Part shown: piece after piece, positions 7,927 through 15,905 of the stretch
Layout: every line of letters starts with the position of its first letter
Numbering within the stretch: the stretch's first letter is position 1
NCBI GenBank assembly: GCA_018714005.1
Contig: DVOA01000093.1
Span: 1 to 34,286, forward strand
DNA: 34,286 bases
Direction of reading: 5' to 3'
Origin: Spyradomonas excrementavium
GTDB lineage: Bacteria; Cyanobacteriota; Vampirovibrionia; Gastranaerophilales; Gastranaerophilaceae
Position numbers and translations under genes: made by a program
The notes under the pieces: generated by a model
Seen by the model: the letters and a program-made list of their open reading frames with translations, nothing else
Databases searched by the model: none
What the model was told of the DNA's origin: nothing

Positions 7927-8315
7927 CCAAATACTGATTTAACCATAGAAATGTAAGAATCAGGGAAATTTATTACTGCACGCTTTGAAAGATATTCCAC
8001 ACCGAGTTTTGCCGCAATGAAACCTATATTGTAGGTTGCTGAAACAAGCACAATCTTTGTTTTTTGCGTTTTTTCTGATTGTTTTGCATTTTTTACAAAC
8101 CATTCGCCTGCAAGTTCAGGTAAAAATTCCGTTTCCATCTGTAAATCGGAGAAAATCAGCCCGAACGGCTCTTCTGCTTCCAGTATTTCCATGCCTTCTC
8201 TTGCACAGGACGCAATACGCAGGTAATATTCACCCTCAATGCTTTCATCCAGCATTGTTTTGTGGAATTTTTGCCATTCACGGCTGTCTTCAACTACAAG
8301 AATACGTTTTTGCAT
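7923..8315 (-). CDS. Single-domain response regulator (receiver only)
   Basis: 130 aa, one CheY-like receiver domain with no output domain. The acidic pair is Glu9-Asp10 (VVEDS), the phospho-acceptor is Asp57 (LIFSDLQME), the conserved Ser/Thr is in IVLVSATYN, and the Lys is in YLSKRAV. The longer 57-92 segment (ETEFLPELAGEWFVKNAK) is larger than in CheY but keeps the fold order. Such stand-alone receivers act in phosphorelays or on motility. No kinase is adjacent; the pair at 27461-29868 is far away. It converges on the ABC exporter with overlapping stops and is divergent from the coiled-coil gene at 8496. Confidence 0.85.
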   Translation of the reverse strand: MQKRILVVEDSREWQKFHKTMLDESIEGEYYLRIASCAREGMEILEAEEPFGLIFSDLQMETEFLPELAGEWFVKNAKQSEKTQKTKIVLVSATYNIGFIAAKLGVEYLSKRAVINFPDSYISMVKSVFG

Positions 8316-8495
8316 AAGTTAATTATACGTCAACCCTAAAAAATATGCTCTAAATACTGTATTAATTATTTATATATATAATATATTAATAATATGTAAA
8401 GAAATGTAACGATATATACTTTTTATGAAATCCGTATATAAAAAATGTTTTTATATAAGAGTAAGTAAAAAATAAGTAAGTAAGGAGATACCAAA

Positions 8496-9092
8496 ATGGG
8501 TTTAGCAGCATCACAAGCAAGATTGTTACTTTTAACAGCAAGAAAATCCGATCTTGAACTTAGAGCACAACAGATTACAAACACAGAAATGATTCTTGCA
8601 ATGCAGACAGAAAAAATTGCGCAGGAATATTCAAACAAAATTTCAAACAAAGTTACAATGATGCAGACTTCAACAGATATGAACGACGCAACTTACAACC
8701 AGTCAGTAATTATGACTTACGAAGAATTGATTAAAGCAGGTTACACACTTCAATATGCCAATGGTGACGCTTATGACAATGAAGGTAACTCAACAGCCTG
8801 GTTGCAAGACCAAATTCAAAAAGGTGATATTATCATACTCAGTGCTACAACTGGCGAAGAAGTTGGCATTACCGGTTCTTCAAATTTCTATCAGACTTAT
8901 TACACAGAAGATGATGATGCAGCAACTGCTGAATATGAATCAAAAATGGCTCAAATTCAAACAAAAGAAAAGAAATTGCAAATCGACCTCAACCAGATTG
9001 AAAACCAGCAGAAAGCTTGCGATACAGAAATCGATTCAGTTAAAAAAGTTATCGAAAAGAACATTGAAAGAACATTCAAAACATTCGCATAA
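8496..9092 (+). CDS. Hypothetical protein with coiled-coil ends
   Basis: 198 aa, no signal peptide or TM helix. The N-terminus (GLAASQARLLLLTARKSDLE) and residues 20-55 are strongly helical. The centre (70-140) is polar with YNQSVIMTYEELIKAGYTLQYANGD and an Asp-rich stretch. Residues 140-198 form a heptad-patterned coiled coil (KMAQIQTKEKKLQIDLNQIE). A strong AAGGAG ribosome site and a long AT-rich leader precede it, with an excellent terminator after it, which points to a well-expressed monocistronic gene. I recall proteins with the MGLAASQARLL opening in Gastranaerophilales-type genomes but know no function. The helix-rich, leaderless shape would fit a filament, scaffold or type III-exported protein; that is a guess. 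Confidence 0.8.
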   Translation: MGLAASQARLLLLTARKSDLELRAQQITNTEMILAMQTEKIAQEYSNKISNKVTMMQTSTDMNDATYNQSVIMTYEELIKAGYTLQYANGDAYDNEGNSTAWLQDQIQKGDIIILSATTGEEVGITGSSNFYQTYYTEDDDAATAEYESKMAQIQTKEKKLQIDLNQIENQQKACDTEIDSVKKVIEKNIERTFKTFA

Positions 9093-9137
9093 GCTGAAAT
9101 CAGACAAAAGATGTAGCAACCCAATTACTTACAATTT

Positions 9138-9170
9138 AAAAACCCGCTTGTTTGTTAAGCGGGTTTTTTA
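9138..9170. terminator. Bidirectional rho-independent terminator
   Basis: AAAACCCGCTT (9139-9149), a 7-nt loop, and AAGCGGGTTTT (9157-9167) form a perfect 11-bp stem. A T-run on the plus strand and an A-run in front (Ts on the minus strand) suit termination of both convergent genes, 8496-9092 (+) and 9183-10925 (-). Confidence 0.93.
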
Positions 9171-9182
9171 TTTGCTTTTAAA

Positions 9183-10925
9183 TTAATTAAAAAATCGTTG
9201 AGCCTGCGCTTCTGCAAGGTCTGCCTGCCTTAAAACCGCATCGATTCTTGCTGTTCTGGATTCTGCGGGGCTAATTTCAGCTTCCGGGCCTAGAATCGGA
9301 CTCGGAATGTATGTTCTTTTCAGCTCGGGAAGCTCTGTATTCTCAGTTTTTGCTACACTTTGCGCAGCCAGTGACTGGCTTGCTATTGGTTGCTGCGCTC
9401 TGGGTTTTTGCATGTTTGTAAGCAAATCGCCTTTTTTATAATTGATATTTTGAGCCTGCTGCGCGGCTTGAGCCGTTTGTTTGGCTGCCATTTCCGCTTC
9501 TATTTCTTTTTTCAGCTCCTCAAGCTGCTGCGCATTAGCCTGTTCATCGGTTTTTGGTTCTTCTTCTTTGTCGAGGATTGATTTTTGAGGTCTGCCAAAG
9601 ATTTTGTGAGAAATTTTTACCGCAGTGTCCGTGAACAGCGACATAACAACAGTTGCGATGAATGCAAATCTGCCTACATAGCCTGCGCCGATTTTTGCGC
9701 CGTAACCTGTCATTTTTATTGCGTTTTTGAGCGGGTTGGTTGACTTGAGGGGGCGCACTGTTTCTTTTATTCGGCCCCAGCTCAGGAGATTTCCAACCCA
9801 TTTGAACGGTTTTTGCCAGAATTTGACTTTTCCGCTCTTGATGTTTTTGAGTTCGGCTTTGAGTGTTTTATATGCTGCTTCATCGCCTGCTTTTCCGGCT
9901 GCGTTGAGCTTTTCGATAGTTTCATGGTATTTTTTGTAGTTTTCGGGGCTCATTCCTATGTTTTTCAGGCCCGCTGCTTTGTTGAATACGCGCAATTGGA
10001 GGCCCATTGTGAGCATCATTGCCATAAAGCTGGCCATTGACTCTGCAAAGGTTTTAAATCTGTCGCCTTTTGGTGCGTCCAGCCCCTCTTTTAAGGACTG
10101 AGCAAGGAAAAATGCCTGCAAAGCAACTGCCAATTTGCCGCCTGCCATGCCGTTTGAAAGAGCTTCGAGCGCACGGAATGTGCCGCCAGAGAGTTTTTTG
10201 CCTAATGAATTGGTTATGTTTTTATAATTTTGGGTTAGACGCATTTTGTTGTAGATTTCGCCGAGAGTTCCGCCTTTTTGCAGGAATTTCGGCATTGGAA
10301 CCCAGGCTTTTGAGGTGTTGAAAAACTCTGCATGCGTTTCAGGGTGCGCTTTTAACGCTTCAAAGATTTCTTTTGTATATTTGTGCGAATCTTTTGCTGT
10401 TTTTTCAAGAATATCTTTAAAAACTGTAGTGCCATGAGCCTTGTCATATGCTTCCATGAGCTCTCTTGCGCTTGTTGCAAGGTGCCCCATCGTACCGGTT
10501 GCCTGTCCCTGAGCCATTGAGCCACCGACACTCGGTTTTGTCCAGATACTTCTTAAAATTTCGGATTTATTTACAACATTGTTTTTGAACCATTCATTAA
10601 ATGCGGCAAGTTTTGTGCCTGTGCTTTTAAGAGCGGGTTTGTTGCCCAATCTGTCGCCGAATTGTTCGATTTTTCCGAAAAAAGTGTCGTCATAGTTGCC
10701 GCGGAGCTGTTTATTCAAAACAGATGACGCCCACAAAAGCGGAATTCCGAAACCTAAGGCCCCGCCGATTAAAACAGCCGGATTGTCCTGCGTTTTTTGG
10801 GCTTGTTTGAGTAATGTATTGTCTTCGATTTTTTTAGCACCTGCGTTGATTTGCGGATTGTTCGGATAAGCCGCAAAATTTGGGTTTTGACCCGGAAAAT
10901 ATGTGCTATTAATGTTTGATTGCAT
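9183..10925 (-). CDS. Large lineage-specific membrane protein, unknown function
   Basis: 580 aa, no signal peptide. Likely membrane segments are ~51-70 (VLIGGALGFGIPLLWASSVL), ~262-278, ~295-314 (SMASFMAMMLTMGLQLR) and ~411-432 (GYVGRFAFIATVVMSLFTD). The regions between are amphipathic and Lys/Ala-rich. A coiled coil lies at ~460-492 (EEEPKTDEQANAQQLEELKK), followed by a Gln/Ala/Pro-rich disordered tail. I do not recognise a family. In style (helix-hairpin membrane insertions, Asn/Gln-rich N-terminus) it resembles the products of 20875 and 22561, and I suspect a lineage-specific set. The start is the ATG at 10925, with only a weak AGG upstream. It shares the bidirectional terminator at 9138. 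Confidence 0.78.
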   Translation of the reverse strand: MQSNINSTYFPGQNPNFAAYPNNPQINAGAKKIEDNTLLKQAQKTQDNPAVLIGGALGFGIPLLWASSVLNKQLRGNYDDTFFGKIEQFGDRLGNKPALKSTGTKLAAFNEWFKNNVVNKSEILRSIWTKPSVGGSMAQGQATGTMGHLATSARELMEAYDKAHGTTVFKDILEKTAKDSHKYTKEIFEALKAHPETHAEFFNTSKAWVPMPKFLQKGGTLGEIYNKMRLTQNYKNITNSLGKKLSGGTFRALEALSNGMAGGKLAVALQAFFLAQSLKEGLDAPKGDRFKTFAESMASFMAMMLTMGLQLRVFNKAAGLKNIGMSPENYKKYHETIEKLNAAGKAGDEAAYKTLKAELKNIKSGKVKFWQKPFKWVGNLLSWGRIKETVRPLKSTNPLKNAIKMTGYGAKIGAGYVGRFAFIATVVMSLFTDTAVKISHKIFGRPQKSILDKEEEPKTDEQANAQQLEELKKEIEAEMAAKQTAQAAQQAQNINYKKGDLLTNMQKPRAQQPIASQSLAAQSVAKTENTELPELKRTYIPSPILGPEAEISPAESRTARIDAVLRQADLAEAQAQRFFN

Positions 10926-11003
10926 TATCTAACCTACTATATAACATTACCTGTATAAATAAAAACATTCGTGCCGAAATTCTTGCTTTATTATGAAGAA
11001 ATG

Positions 11004-11537
11004 TTAACATTTGATTATTTTTTCCGGCGTAATCACAAAATCGGCTTTTTTATCAAAATTTTCTGCCGGAATTTCCTCACAAAGCAGCTCTTCGTAAATC
11101 ACAATCGCTGTTTTTGTGTTTTCTTGTAATTTCCCTAAAAAACGGTCATAATAACCTTTTCCGTAGCCGATTCTGTATCCGGATTTGTCCGCACATACGG
11201 CAGGAATGAAAACTAAATCAAGATTTAAAGCAGAATCGCCGCATTTTGCTGCGGGCTCTTGAATATTGTATTTTCCGCAAACAAGCGGCGTGTTTTCATC
11301 AAAGAAAACCGGAACAATCTCGTCATTTGAGATTTTGGGCAGGTGAAAAAATTTTTTACAACTTGTGCATAGCGGCAAAAGGTTGATTTCATTGTTAATC
11401 GGGTGGTAAATCATGATATTTTGCGCTGATTTAAATTCCTCCCAGTTTAGAATTTTTTCCAGAATTTTTTTTGAGGCGCTTTCGCAATTCAAATTTTTTC
11501 TTATGATTTTCGATTTTTGTCTTAGTTGATTTTTCAT
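11004..11537 (-). CDS. 5-formyltetrahydrofolate cyclo-ligase
   Basis: 177 aa from the ATG at 11537. It converts 5-formyl-THF to 5,10-methenyl-THF with ATP, in folate one-carbon metabolism in the cytoplasm. The signature near the C-terminus, GYRIGYGKGYYDRFL, is the ATP/Mg and folate binding loop of the family. Upstream, MIYHPINNEINLLPL and LDLVFIPAVCADKSG are the expected strands. The N-terminus MKNQLRQKSKIIRKNL is the usual basic helix. The open frame extends 45 codons further upstream (to 11672), but that would cover the divergent promoter and the start of the XRE gene, so it is rejected. The length is normal for the family. folP (23340) is another folate gene in the window but is not linked. 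Confidence 0.9.
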   Translation of the reverse strand: MKNQLRQKSKIIRKNLNCESASKKILEKILNWEEFKSAQNIMIYHPINNEINLLPLCTSCKKFFHLPKISNDEIVPVFFDENTPLVCGKYNIQEPAAKCGDSALNLDLVFIPAVCADKSGYRIGYGKGYYDRFLGKLQENTKTAIVIYEELLCEEIPAENFDKKADFVITPEKIIKC

Positions 11538-11544
11538 ATATAAC

Positions 11545-11573
11545 TTTACATTCCGGCAATTTTTATATATAAT
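11545..11573 (+). promoter_or_regulatory. Promoter of the XRE-cobO operon
   Basis: TTTACA (11545-11550), a 17-bp spacer, and TATAAT (11568-11573) lie in the 64-bp gap between divergent genes. The start would be near 11580, ~22 nt before the ATG at 11602. Confidence 0.7.
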
Positions 11574-11601
11574 ATTATAACCACATAATGGTAATTTTTG
11601 A

Positions 11602-11952
11602 ATGGACAAAAAAAAGTTAAGTATTAAACTTAAAAACGCTCGAATAGAAGCTGGATTGAAACAAGAAGACATCGCGAAGTTAATGAATCTGCCTATTTCT
11701 GCAATTTCAGTTATAGAAAACGGAAAAAGAGGCGTGGATGTTATTGAACTTTTGAGATTCGCTGAATTTTACCACAAACCGGTTGACTGGTTCTTCAACA
11801 GCGGGCAAAACCCTGACAGAAGACGCTGGTATGACAAAGATTCCCAACTACGCGAGGCTGTTGAATTATTAAGAATCGCCCCCGCACGCTATCAAAAAAG
11901 CTGCGCATGTGCTATTATAGGATTCTTAAAAGACAGCGGACTTGTTAAGTAA
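11602..11952 (+). CDS. XRE-family helix-turn-helix transcriptional regulator
   Basis: 116 aa. Residues ~7-63 form a Cro/CI-type HTH: LKNARIEAGLKQEDIAKLM, recognition helix PISAISVIENGKRGVDV, then ELLRFAEFYHKPVDWFF. This resembles SinR-like small regulators. The C-terminal ~45 residues (RRRWYDKDSQLREAVELLRIAP ...) are probably helical and may mediate dimerisation. It is followed without gap by cobO (TAA directly abutting ATG), so the two are co-transcribed. Autoregulation at the divergent promoter is plausible but not shown. No cobalamin-binding feature is visible, so a direct role in B12 control is only suggested by position. Confidence 0.88.
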   Translation: MDKKKLSIKLKNARIEAGLKQEDIAKLMNLPISAISVIENGKRGVDVIELLRFAEFYHKPVDWFFNSGQNPDRRRWYDKDSQLREAVELLRIAPARYQKSCACAIIGFLKDSGLVK

Positions 11953-12537
11953 ATGGATGATAATCAAAACGATATTTGTCATTTAGTGAATCCGGAGTTT
12001 TCCGAACACGGCTATATTCAGGTTTATACAGGCAACGGCAAGGGAAAAACCACTGCCTCGCTCGGGCTTGCCACAAGAGCGCTGGGACGCGGGTGGAAGG
12101 TGCTTATTGTGATGTTCACAAAAGGCGGTAACAACTATGGTGAACTGAATACTTTTCTTAATCTTGCCCCCGTGCTGAAGCAAAAAATAAAAATTGTGCA
12201 GGCAGGGCTGGACAGGATAGTTTATTCCAACAATATTTCCGACGAAGACCGAAAAGTCGTGTCAGATGGCTGGGCTCTGGCCAAAAAAGCTATTTTAAAC
12301 AATGAATATCAGATGGTAATCCTTGATGAGGCCAATATTGCGCTCGATTTGGGGCTAATCAGGCTGGATGATATGCTTGAAACTCTCAAAAATAAGCCCG
12401 ACAGGATGGAAATAGTTCTGACCGGCAGAAATGCAAAGCCCGAAATAATCGAAATCGCACATCTGGTTTCTGAAATTCAGCCCGTAAAACATTACTGGGA
12501 CAAAGGCATAAGTGCGAGGGAAGGTATTGAATTTTAA
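11953..12537 (+). CDS. cobO: Cob(I)yrinic acid a,c-diamide adenosyltransferase (CobO/BtuR family)
   Basis: 194 aa. It transfers the adenosyl group from ATP to cob(I)alamin or corrinoid precursors, making the coenzyme form of B12. P-loop TGNGKGKTT (26-34) is the family's inverted-ATP binding motif. It is followed by ASLGLATRALGRGWKVLIVMFTKG, the Walker B-like VILDEANIALDLGL (Asp/Glu pair), and the C-terminal VLTGRNAKPEIIEIAHLVSEI, all diagnostic. The length is typical. There are no other corrin-biosynthesis genes nearby, so it may serve salvage of imported corrinoids. The ATG directly follows the XRE stop codon. No B12 riboswitch is recognisable upstream. Confidence 0.93.
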   Translation: MDDNQNDICHLVNPEFSEHGYIQVYTGNGKGKTTASLGLATRALGRGWKVLIVMFTKGGNNYGELNTFLNLAPVLKQKIKIVQAGLDRIVYSNNISDEDRKVVSDGWALAKKAILNNEYQMVILDEANIALDLGLIRLDDMLETLKNKPDRMEIVLTGRNAKPEIIEIAHLVSEIQPVKHYWDKGISAREGIEF

Positions 12538-12587
12538 CTAATTTAGTGGTTTACTTGTAATAATAGCGGATAGAACAGGAGAGTATT

Positions 12588-12836
12588 ATGAGTCAGCCTT
12601 TTGCACAACAGTTTAAAACCAGATTGGCACTTTTGGTGTTTATAAAAGGTGCTGCTGCTCCGATGGTTTTGTATTTTGAGGATGTCAAGGCTGAATATGA
12701 TGAGTTTTTGGCTGCAATGCAGCTTCCTGTGGGCAAATTGATTGAAAAAGAGCCCATCGGGCCTATTAAAAAGGTCGCTGTAATGTCGAACCAGATTGCT
12801 TCTCTGGCTATTCAGGAAGAACTTTGCCAACAGTAA
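12588..12836 (+). CDS. Small hypothetical protein
   Basis: 82 aa, preceded by a good AGGAGAG ribosome site. It is soluble and has no known motif that I recognise. The sequence alternates short hydrophobic strands and helices (TRLALLVFIKG, PMVLYFEDVKAEYDEFLAAM, PIKKVAVMSNQIASLAIQEEL), suggesting a compact alpha/beta fold. It sits 9 nt upstream of the large pseudo-HerA/Tudor gene and is probably translated from the same mRNA. A partner role for that protein is plausible from position alone. Confidence 0.75.
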   Translation: MSQPFAQQFKTRLALLVFIKGAAAPMVLYFEDVKAEYDEFLAAMQLPVGKLIEKEPIGPIKKVAVMSNQIASLAIQEELCQQ

Positions 12837-12845
12837 GGGGTGTTA

Positions 12846-15020
12846 ATGAAGTTAATTGAAATCAAAAACAATTTTGCAAAGCTCTATTATCTTCCGGCGG
12901 AAGAAGAGCTGAATATCGGCGATTTTTTGACAATTAACGACGGCTCTAAAAAACTTGCGGCACAGGTTGTGACCATTGAATCCACCAGCAAAGAGGATAC
13001 AAACTGCGCTGTTGTAAAATTCAGCTTTAATCTTAACGAAAACTGCTCTGCAAGCGCATACACCGGCTATGTTCCCGCGCTTGATTCAAAAATCTGCAAA
13101 ACCGACGCAAATGTAATAAAAAATATCTTCTCCAAAAAGGAAAAATCAGAGATTCTGGGCGATTTTGCTTCTTATCCGGAGCTTGATTTTTGCGTTGACA
13201 GCTCTTTTGCAAACAGTTTTACATGCGTTCAGTCCGATAGGATTGAAAATACAAAATATGTCCTTAACAAGCTGGCAAATGCGGCTCAACACGGCCTCAT
13301 TGTTGACTTTGACGGCACGCTTGAGGTCGAAAATGCTTTTGTTTTCGAGCTTGGCAAGAATTTTAAGCTCCCGATTAGCGTAGAAACTCTAAATTATATC
13401 TATGAAAACGACCTTATCGGCCTGACCGTTGAACAAAAGACGATTATTCAGGATATTGTGCTGGAAATTCAGGAGTATATTGAGTCCGAGGATAGCGGAT
13501 ATATCCCTTTCAACACGCTGCTTTCCGTTGTTGAGGAAATTTATAAAGAGGACAAATCCGTAAGCATTATTTTGTTCAGAAACAAGCTTCTGAAATACGG
13601 ACAGATGAAGCTTTTTGCCTCTGAAGACGCTGAAATTGAGGCGCTTTTTGAAACTGTTGAAAAAAGAAATCTGGTTATTTTGAACCTTGAAAATGTTCCC
13701 CCTAACTGGAAAAAAGAGGCGCTAAATTTTGTTACCGGCCATACAAACGGCGAATTAAGGCTTTTTATGAATCTTGAGGACGAATCGGTCGATAAAAAGC
13801 TGCTGATGAACCTTTACAAAAAACCGAACATAAAACCGGTAATTTCTTCTGCATATTCTTCAAAATATGCAACAACTTTAAAATCCCTCGCGAGAAATAT
13901 CCTCCTTTTTGCCCCGCAGGAGGAGCAAAAAAGCTATCCGACTTACACTTCCTTTCTTTCATTGTTAAGGGATGATGATTTTGTGCTGTCGGGCGAGCAA
14001 ACTTTTTATACACCTTTGATTTTGACCCCGCATGTGCCCAAAATCCCTGTGGAAGAAGCGGTTGAAGAAGAAATTATTGAACAGCCGGAAATAGTTGACG
14101 AGCTGCCTGCCGCGCTTGAGGATGAAACTGATGTTTCGGATATAAAAACTATTTTTGAGGAATCTGTTGAGGATGAAATTGCAAAAGACGTTGATTCAAT
14201 GTTCTATGCTTCGCCAAAAGAGGAAAATCCCGCGCCTGTGGAAGCTTTGAGCCCTCAGGAAGAAGAACTCCCCGTTCTTGACGAACCGGAGCCGTTGGGA
14301 GAACCCGAACCGCTTCATGAAGAGCTTACGCAGGAGGAATTGCCTGTTTCTGAGGTTGAGGAAGCGGAATCTGATACGTTTACTGAGCTTGAAGAAGCCC
14401 CGGAGGCACATGAAGAGCCGGAAGCGGATGATTTGTTCTCTGAAAGTGATTTGGATATCCTTGATGAACTTGATGATGACGAAGAAGATGAAGACGGGGA
14501 AACCATTGAATTGGATTTGGGCGCTGATGAGGCGCAATCCGACGACTCCGCAGAAATCTTTGATATAGAACAGCTTCCGCATTTGGAGGATTCTGCTGAT
14601 AATATTGAAACTCACGACGCTGAACCTGAAGAAGCCGATATTTCCATTGATGAGCTGTCAGAGCTTGATACTTTATCTGATGAGGAGCCCGCAGAACCTT
14701 CCGGTTTTGATGACGATGAGTTAGAGCCGTTAATATCCGATGATGATGAGCCCTCTGAACCCGAATATGAGGAACCTGTTGAAGAACAAAAGCCCCAGGC
14801 TCCCAACATTCCTGTTTACACTACCGGAATGGACGAAAACCTGCGACCTGACGAAACAATAAAAGTTGCCGAAGGAAATATTGTCTATCACCAGAAGTAC
14901 GGCCGCGGGGTTGTGGAACAAATTATTACTTACGGAAAGAAAACACTTTGTTCTATCCAGTTTGATAATGTGGGAAGACGGCTTCTTGACCCGAATCTCG
15001 CTGATTTGAAACAAGCTTAA
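12846..15020 (+). CDS. HerA-like pseudo-ATPase with acidic linker and C-terminal Tudor-like domain
   Basis: 724 aa from the ATG at 12846, chosen because AAGGGG ends 5 nt upstream; a GTG at 12840 is in frame but inside that site. Residues 1-75 look like a HAS-barrel (LIEIKNNFAKLYYLP, LNIGDFLTI). Residues ~115-400 follow HerA-type ATPase order: strand plus loop at the P-loop position, but reading QSDRIENTK (129-137) with no GxxGxGK; LIVDFDGTLE; LNYIYENDLIGL; LVILNLENVP (276-285) where active enzymes have an Asp; a terminal DDFVLSGEQTFYTPLIL strand. Residues ~400-660 are extremely Asp/Glu-rich and likely disordered. Residues 677-724 (GNIVYHQKYGRGVVEQI ... CSIQFDNVGRRLL) resemble the Tudor-like tail of PcrA/UvrD, which binds RNA polymerase. 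The function is unknown; the domain calls are by eye. Confidence 0.72.
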   Translation: MKLIEIKNNFAKLYYLPAEEELNIGDFLTINDGSKKLAAQVVTIESTSKEDTNCAVVKFSFNLNENCSASAYTGYVPALDSKICKTDANVIKNIFSKKEKSEILGDFASYPELDFCVDSSFANSFTCVQSDRIENTKYVLNKLANAAQHGLIVDFDGTLEVENAFVFELGKNFKLPISVETLNYIYENDLIGLTVEQKTIIQDIVLEIQEYIESEDSGYIPFNTLLSVVEEIYKEDKSVSIILFRNKLLKYGQMKLFASEDAEIEALFETVEKRNLVILNLENVPPNWKKEALNFVTGHTNGELRLFMNLEDESVDKKLLMNLYKKPNIKPVISSAYSSKYATTLKSLARNILLFAPQEEQKSYPTYTSFLSLLRDDDFVLSGEQTFYTPLILTPHVPKIPVEEAVEEEIIEQPEIVDELPAALEDETDVSDIKTIFEESVEDEIAKDVDSMFYASPKEENPAPVEALSPQEEELPVLDEPEPLGEPEPLHEELTQEELPVSEVEEAESDTFTELEEAPEAHEEPEADDLFSESDLDILDELDDDEEDEDGETIELDLGADEAQSDDSAEIFDIEQLPHLEDSADNIETHDAEPEEADISIDELSELDTLSDEEPAEPSGFDDDELEPLISDDDEPSEPEYEEPVEEQKPQAPNIPVYTTGMDENLRPDETIKVAEGNIVYHQKYGRGVVEQIITYGKKTLCSIQFDNVGRRLLDPNLADLKQA

Positions 15021-15023
15021 CTG

Positions 15024-15052
15024 TGGACTGAATAGAAAACCTGTGTTATTCT
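15024..15052 (+). promoter_or_regulatory. Possible promoter of fliS
   Basis: TGGACT (15024-15029), 17 bp, and TATTCT (15047-15052), each matching 4 of 6 consensus bases, lie in the 48-bp gap before fliS. The start would be near 15059. Confidence 0.35.
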
Positions 15053-15068
15053 AAAAACAGGTGAAAGT

Positions 15069-15533
15069 ATGAACCAATACGTTAATCAATACAAAAAAAC
15101 TGCCGTAAACACCGCCTCCAAAGAGCAAATTTTGCTCATGCTTTATGACGGTGCAATCAAGTTTTTGCACAAAGCTAAACTGGCTTTTGAAACAAAGGAT
15201 ATTGAGCAGATTCATATTAACCTGACAAAAGCTGAAAGGATTATAACCGAATTTCAATCCACTCTCGACATGGAAAACGGCGGCAGATTCGCTGAAGAGC
15301 TCTATGCGCTTTATGAGTACCTGAATAACAGGCTTTTTCTTGCAAATATTAAAAAACGCACGGATTATGTGGATGAAGTTCTAAAACATCTTACGGAACT
15401 GCGCGACACGTGGCGTGAGGCGATAATGAAGTTCAAAGCAGAAGGCCACAGCCTCGCAGAACTTGAAAATTCCGGCGCAGATGGCCCTCCTGAGGAAGAA
15501 ATCCCACGCCTTGAAGACGATTTTGAGATATAA
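15069..15533 (+). CDS. fliS: Flagellar export chaperone FliS
   Basis: 154 aa. FliS binds the C-terminus of flagellin in the cytoplasm and keeps it unpolymerised for type III export. Diagnostic stretches are the N-terminal YVNQYKKTAVNTASKEQILLMLYDGAIKFL, then ALYEYLNNRLFLANIKKRTDYVDEVLKHLTELRDTWREA, which match the helical bundle and flagellin-binding groove of the family. The C-terminal ~30 residues are acidic and variable (GADGPPEEEIPRLEDD). Ribosome site AGGTGA lies 4 nt from the ATG. The FliT-like gene follows after 2 nt. It indicates the organism builds flagella, although no flagellin or hook gene is present here. Confidence 0.93.
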   Translation: MNQYVNQYKKTAVNTASKEQILLMLYDGAIKFLHKAKLAFETKDIEQIHINLTKAERIITEFQSTLDMENGGRFAEELYALYEYLNNRLFLANIKKRTDYVDEVLKHLTELRDTWREAIMKFKAEGHSLAELENSGADGPPEEEIPRLEDDFEI

Positions 15534-15535
15534 TT

Positions 15536-15904
15536 ATGAGTTTGAATATGGACAATCTGGAAATGAAGTACAAGCAGCTATACGAAATTTCTTTGCAAAT
15601 CGGCGAACTGATTGAGCGCGGTTTGTATAATGAAATTTCTACCTATGCTGCAAAAAAAGACAAGGTTCTTGCCGAGGTTATTAAATTTTCTCAAAAAGTT
15701 GCGCAAAGCGGCGAGGACAGCTCTTATCTGAGGCCCCTGTGCTTAAAAATTGAGGCTCAGGAGAAGAAAAATCTCGAGGCTTTGAACAAAATCAGAGAGG
15801 AAATAAAAGAAGAACTTCACAAAAGCAATCAAACCCACAAAATTGTGAACGCATATTCTTCTTCTATCCCCGAGTCCGGCAATATCCTTGATTGCAGTGA
15901 ATAG
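15536..15904 (+). CDS. FliT/FlgN-like flagellar chaperone (probable)
   Basis: 122 aa, almost entirely helical: KYKQLYEISLQIGELIERGLYNEISTYAAKKDKVLAEV resembles the opening of FliT/FlgN-type export chaperones (length ~110-140 aa). A second helix pair, LCLKIEAQEKKNLEALNKIREEIKEELHK, follows, with a short disordered end. It lies 2 nt after fliS, the normal position of fliT. Sequence similarity in this family is weak, so the name rests largely on context and helical pattern. Its client would be a hook-associated or filament-cap protein. Confidence 0.68.
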   Translation: MSLNMDNLEMKYKQLYEISLQIGELIERGLYNEISTYAAKKDKVLAEVIKFSQKVAQSGEDSSYLRPLCLKIEAQEKKNLEALNKIREEIKEELHKSNQTHKIVNAYSSSIPESGNILDCSE

Positions 15905-15905
15905 T

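Noticed and set aside
11541..11601. Cobalamin riboswitch ahead of the XRE-cobO operon
   Set aside because: The gap is only 64 bp and shows promoter elements but no B12-box-like sequence.
11538..11672. 45-codon N-terminal extension of the 5-formyl-THF cyclo-ligase
   Set aside because: It would cover the divergent XRE promoter and coding start; the family N-terminus is found at the ATG at 11537.
14315..14809. Minus-strand poly-Ser frames
   Set aside because: They are the complement of the Asp/Glu-rich linker (GAT/GAA codons read backwards give Ser-rich products) inside a well-supported gene.
15888..15905. TTG start for the CDF gene
   Set aside because: It overlaps the previous gene and adds residues not expected before the first helix; ATG at 15906 fits better.
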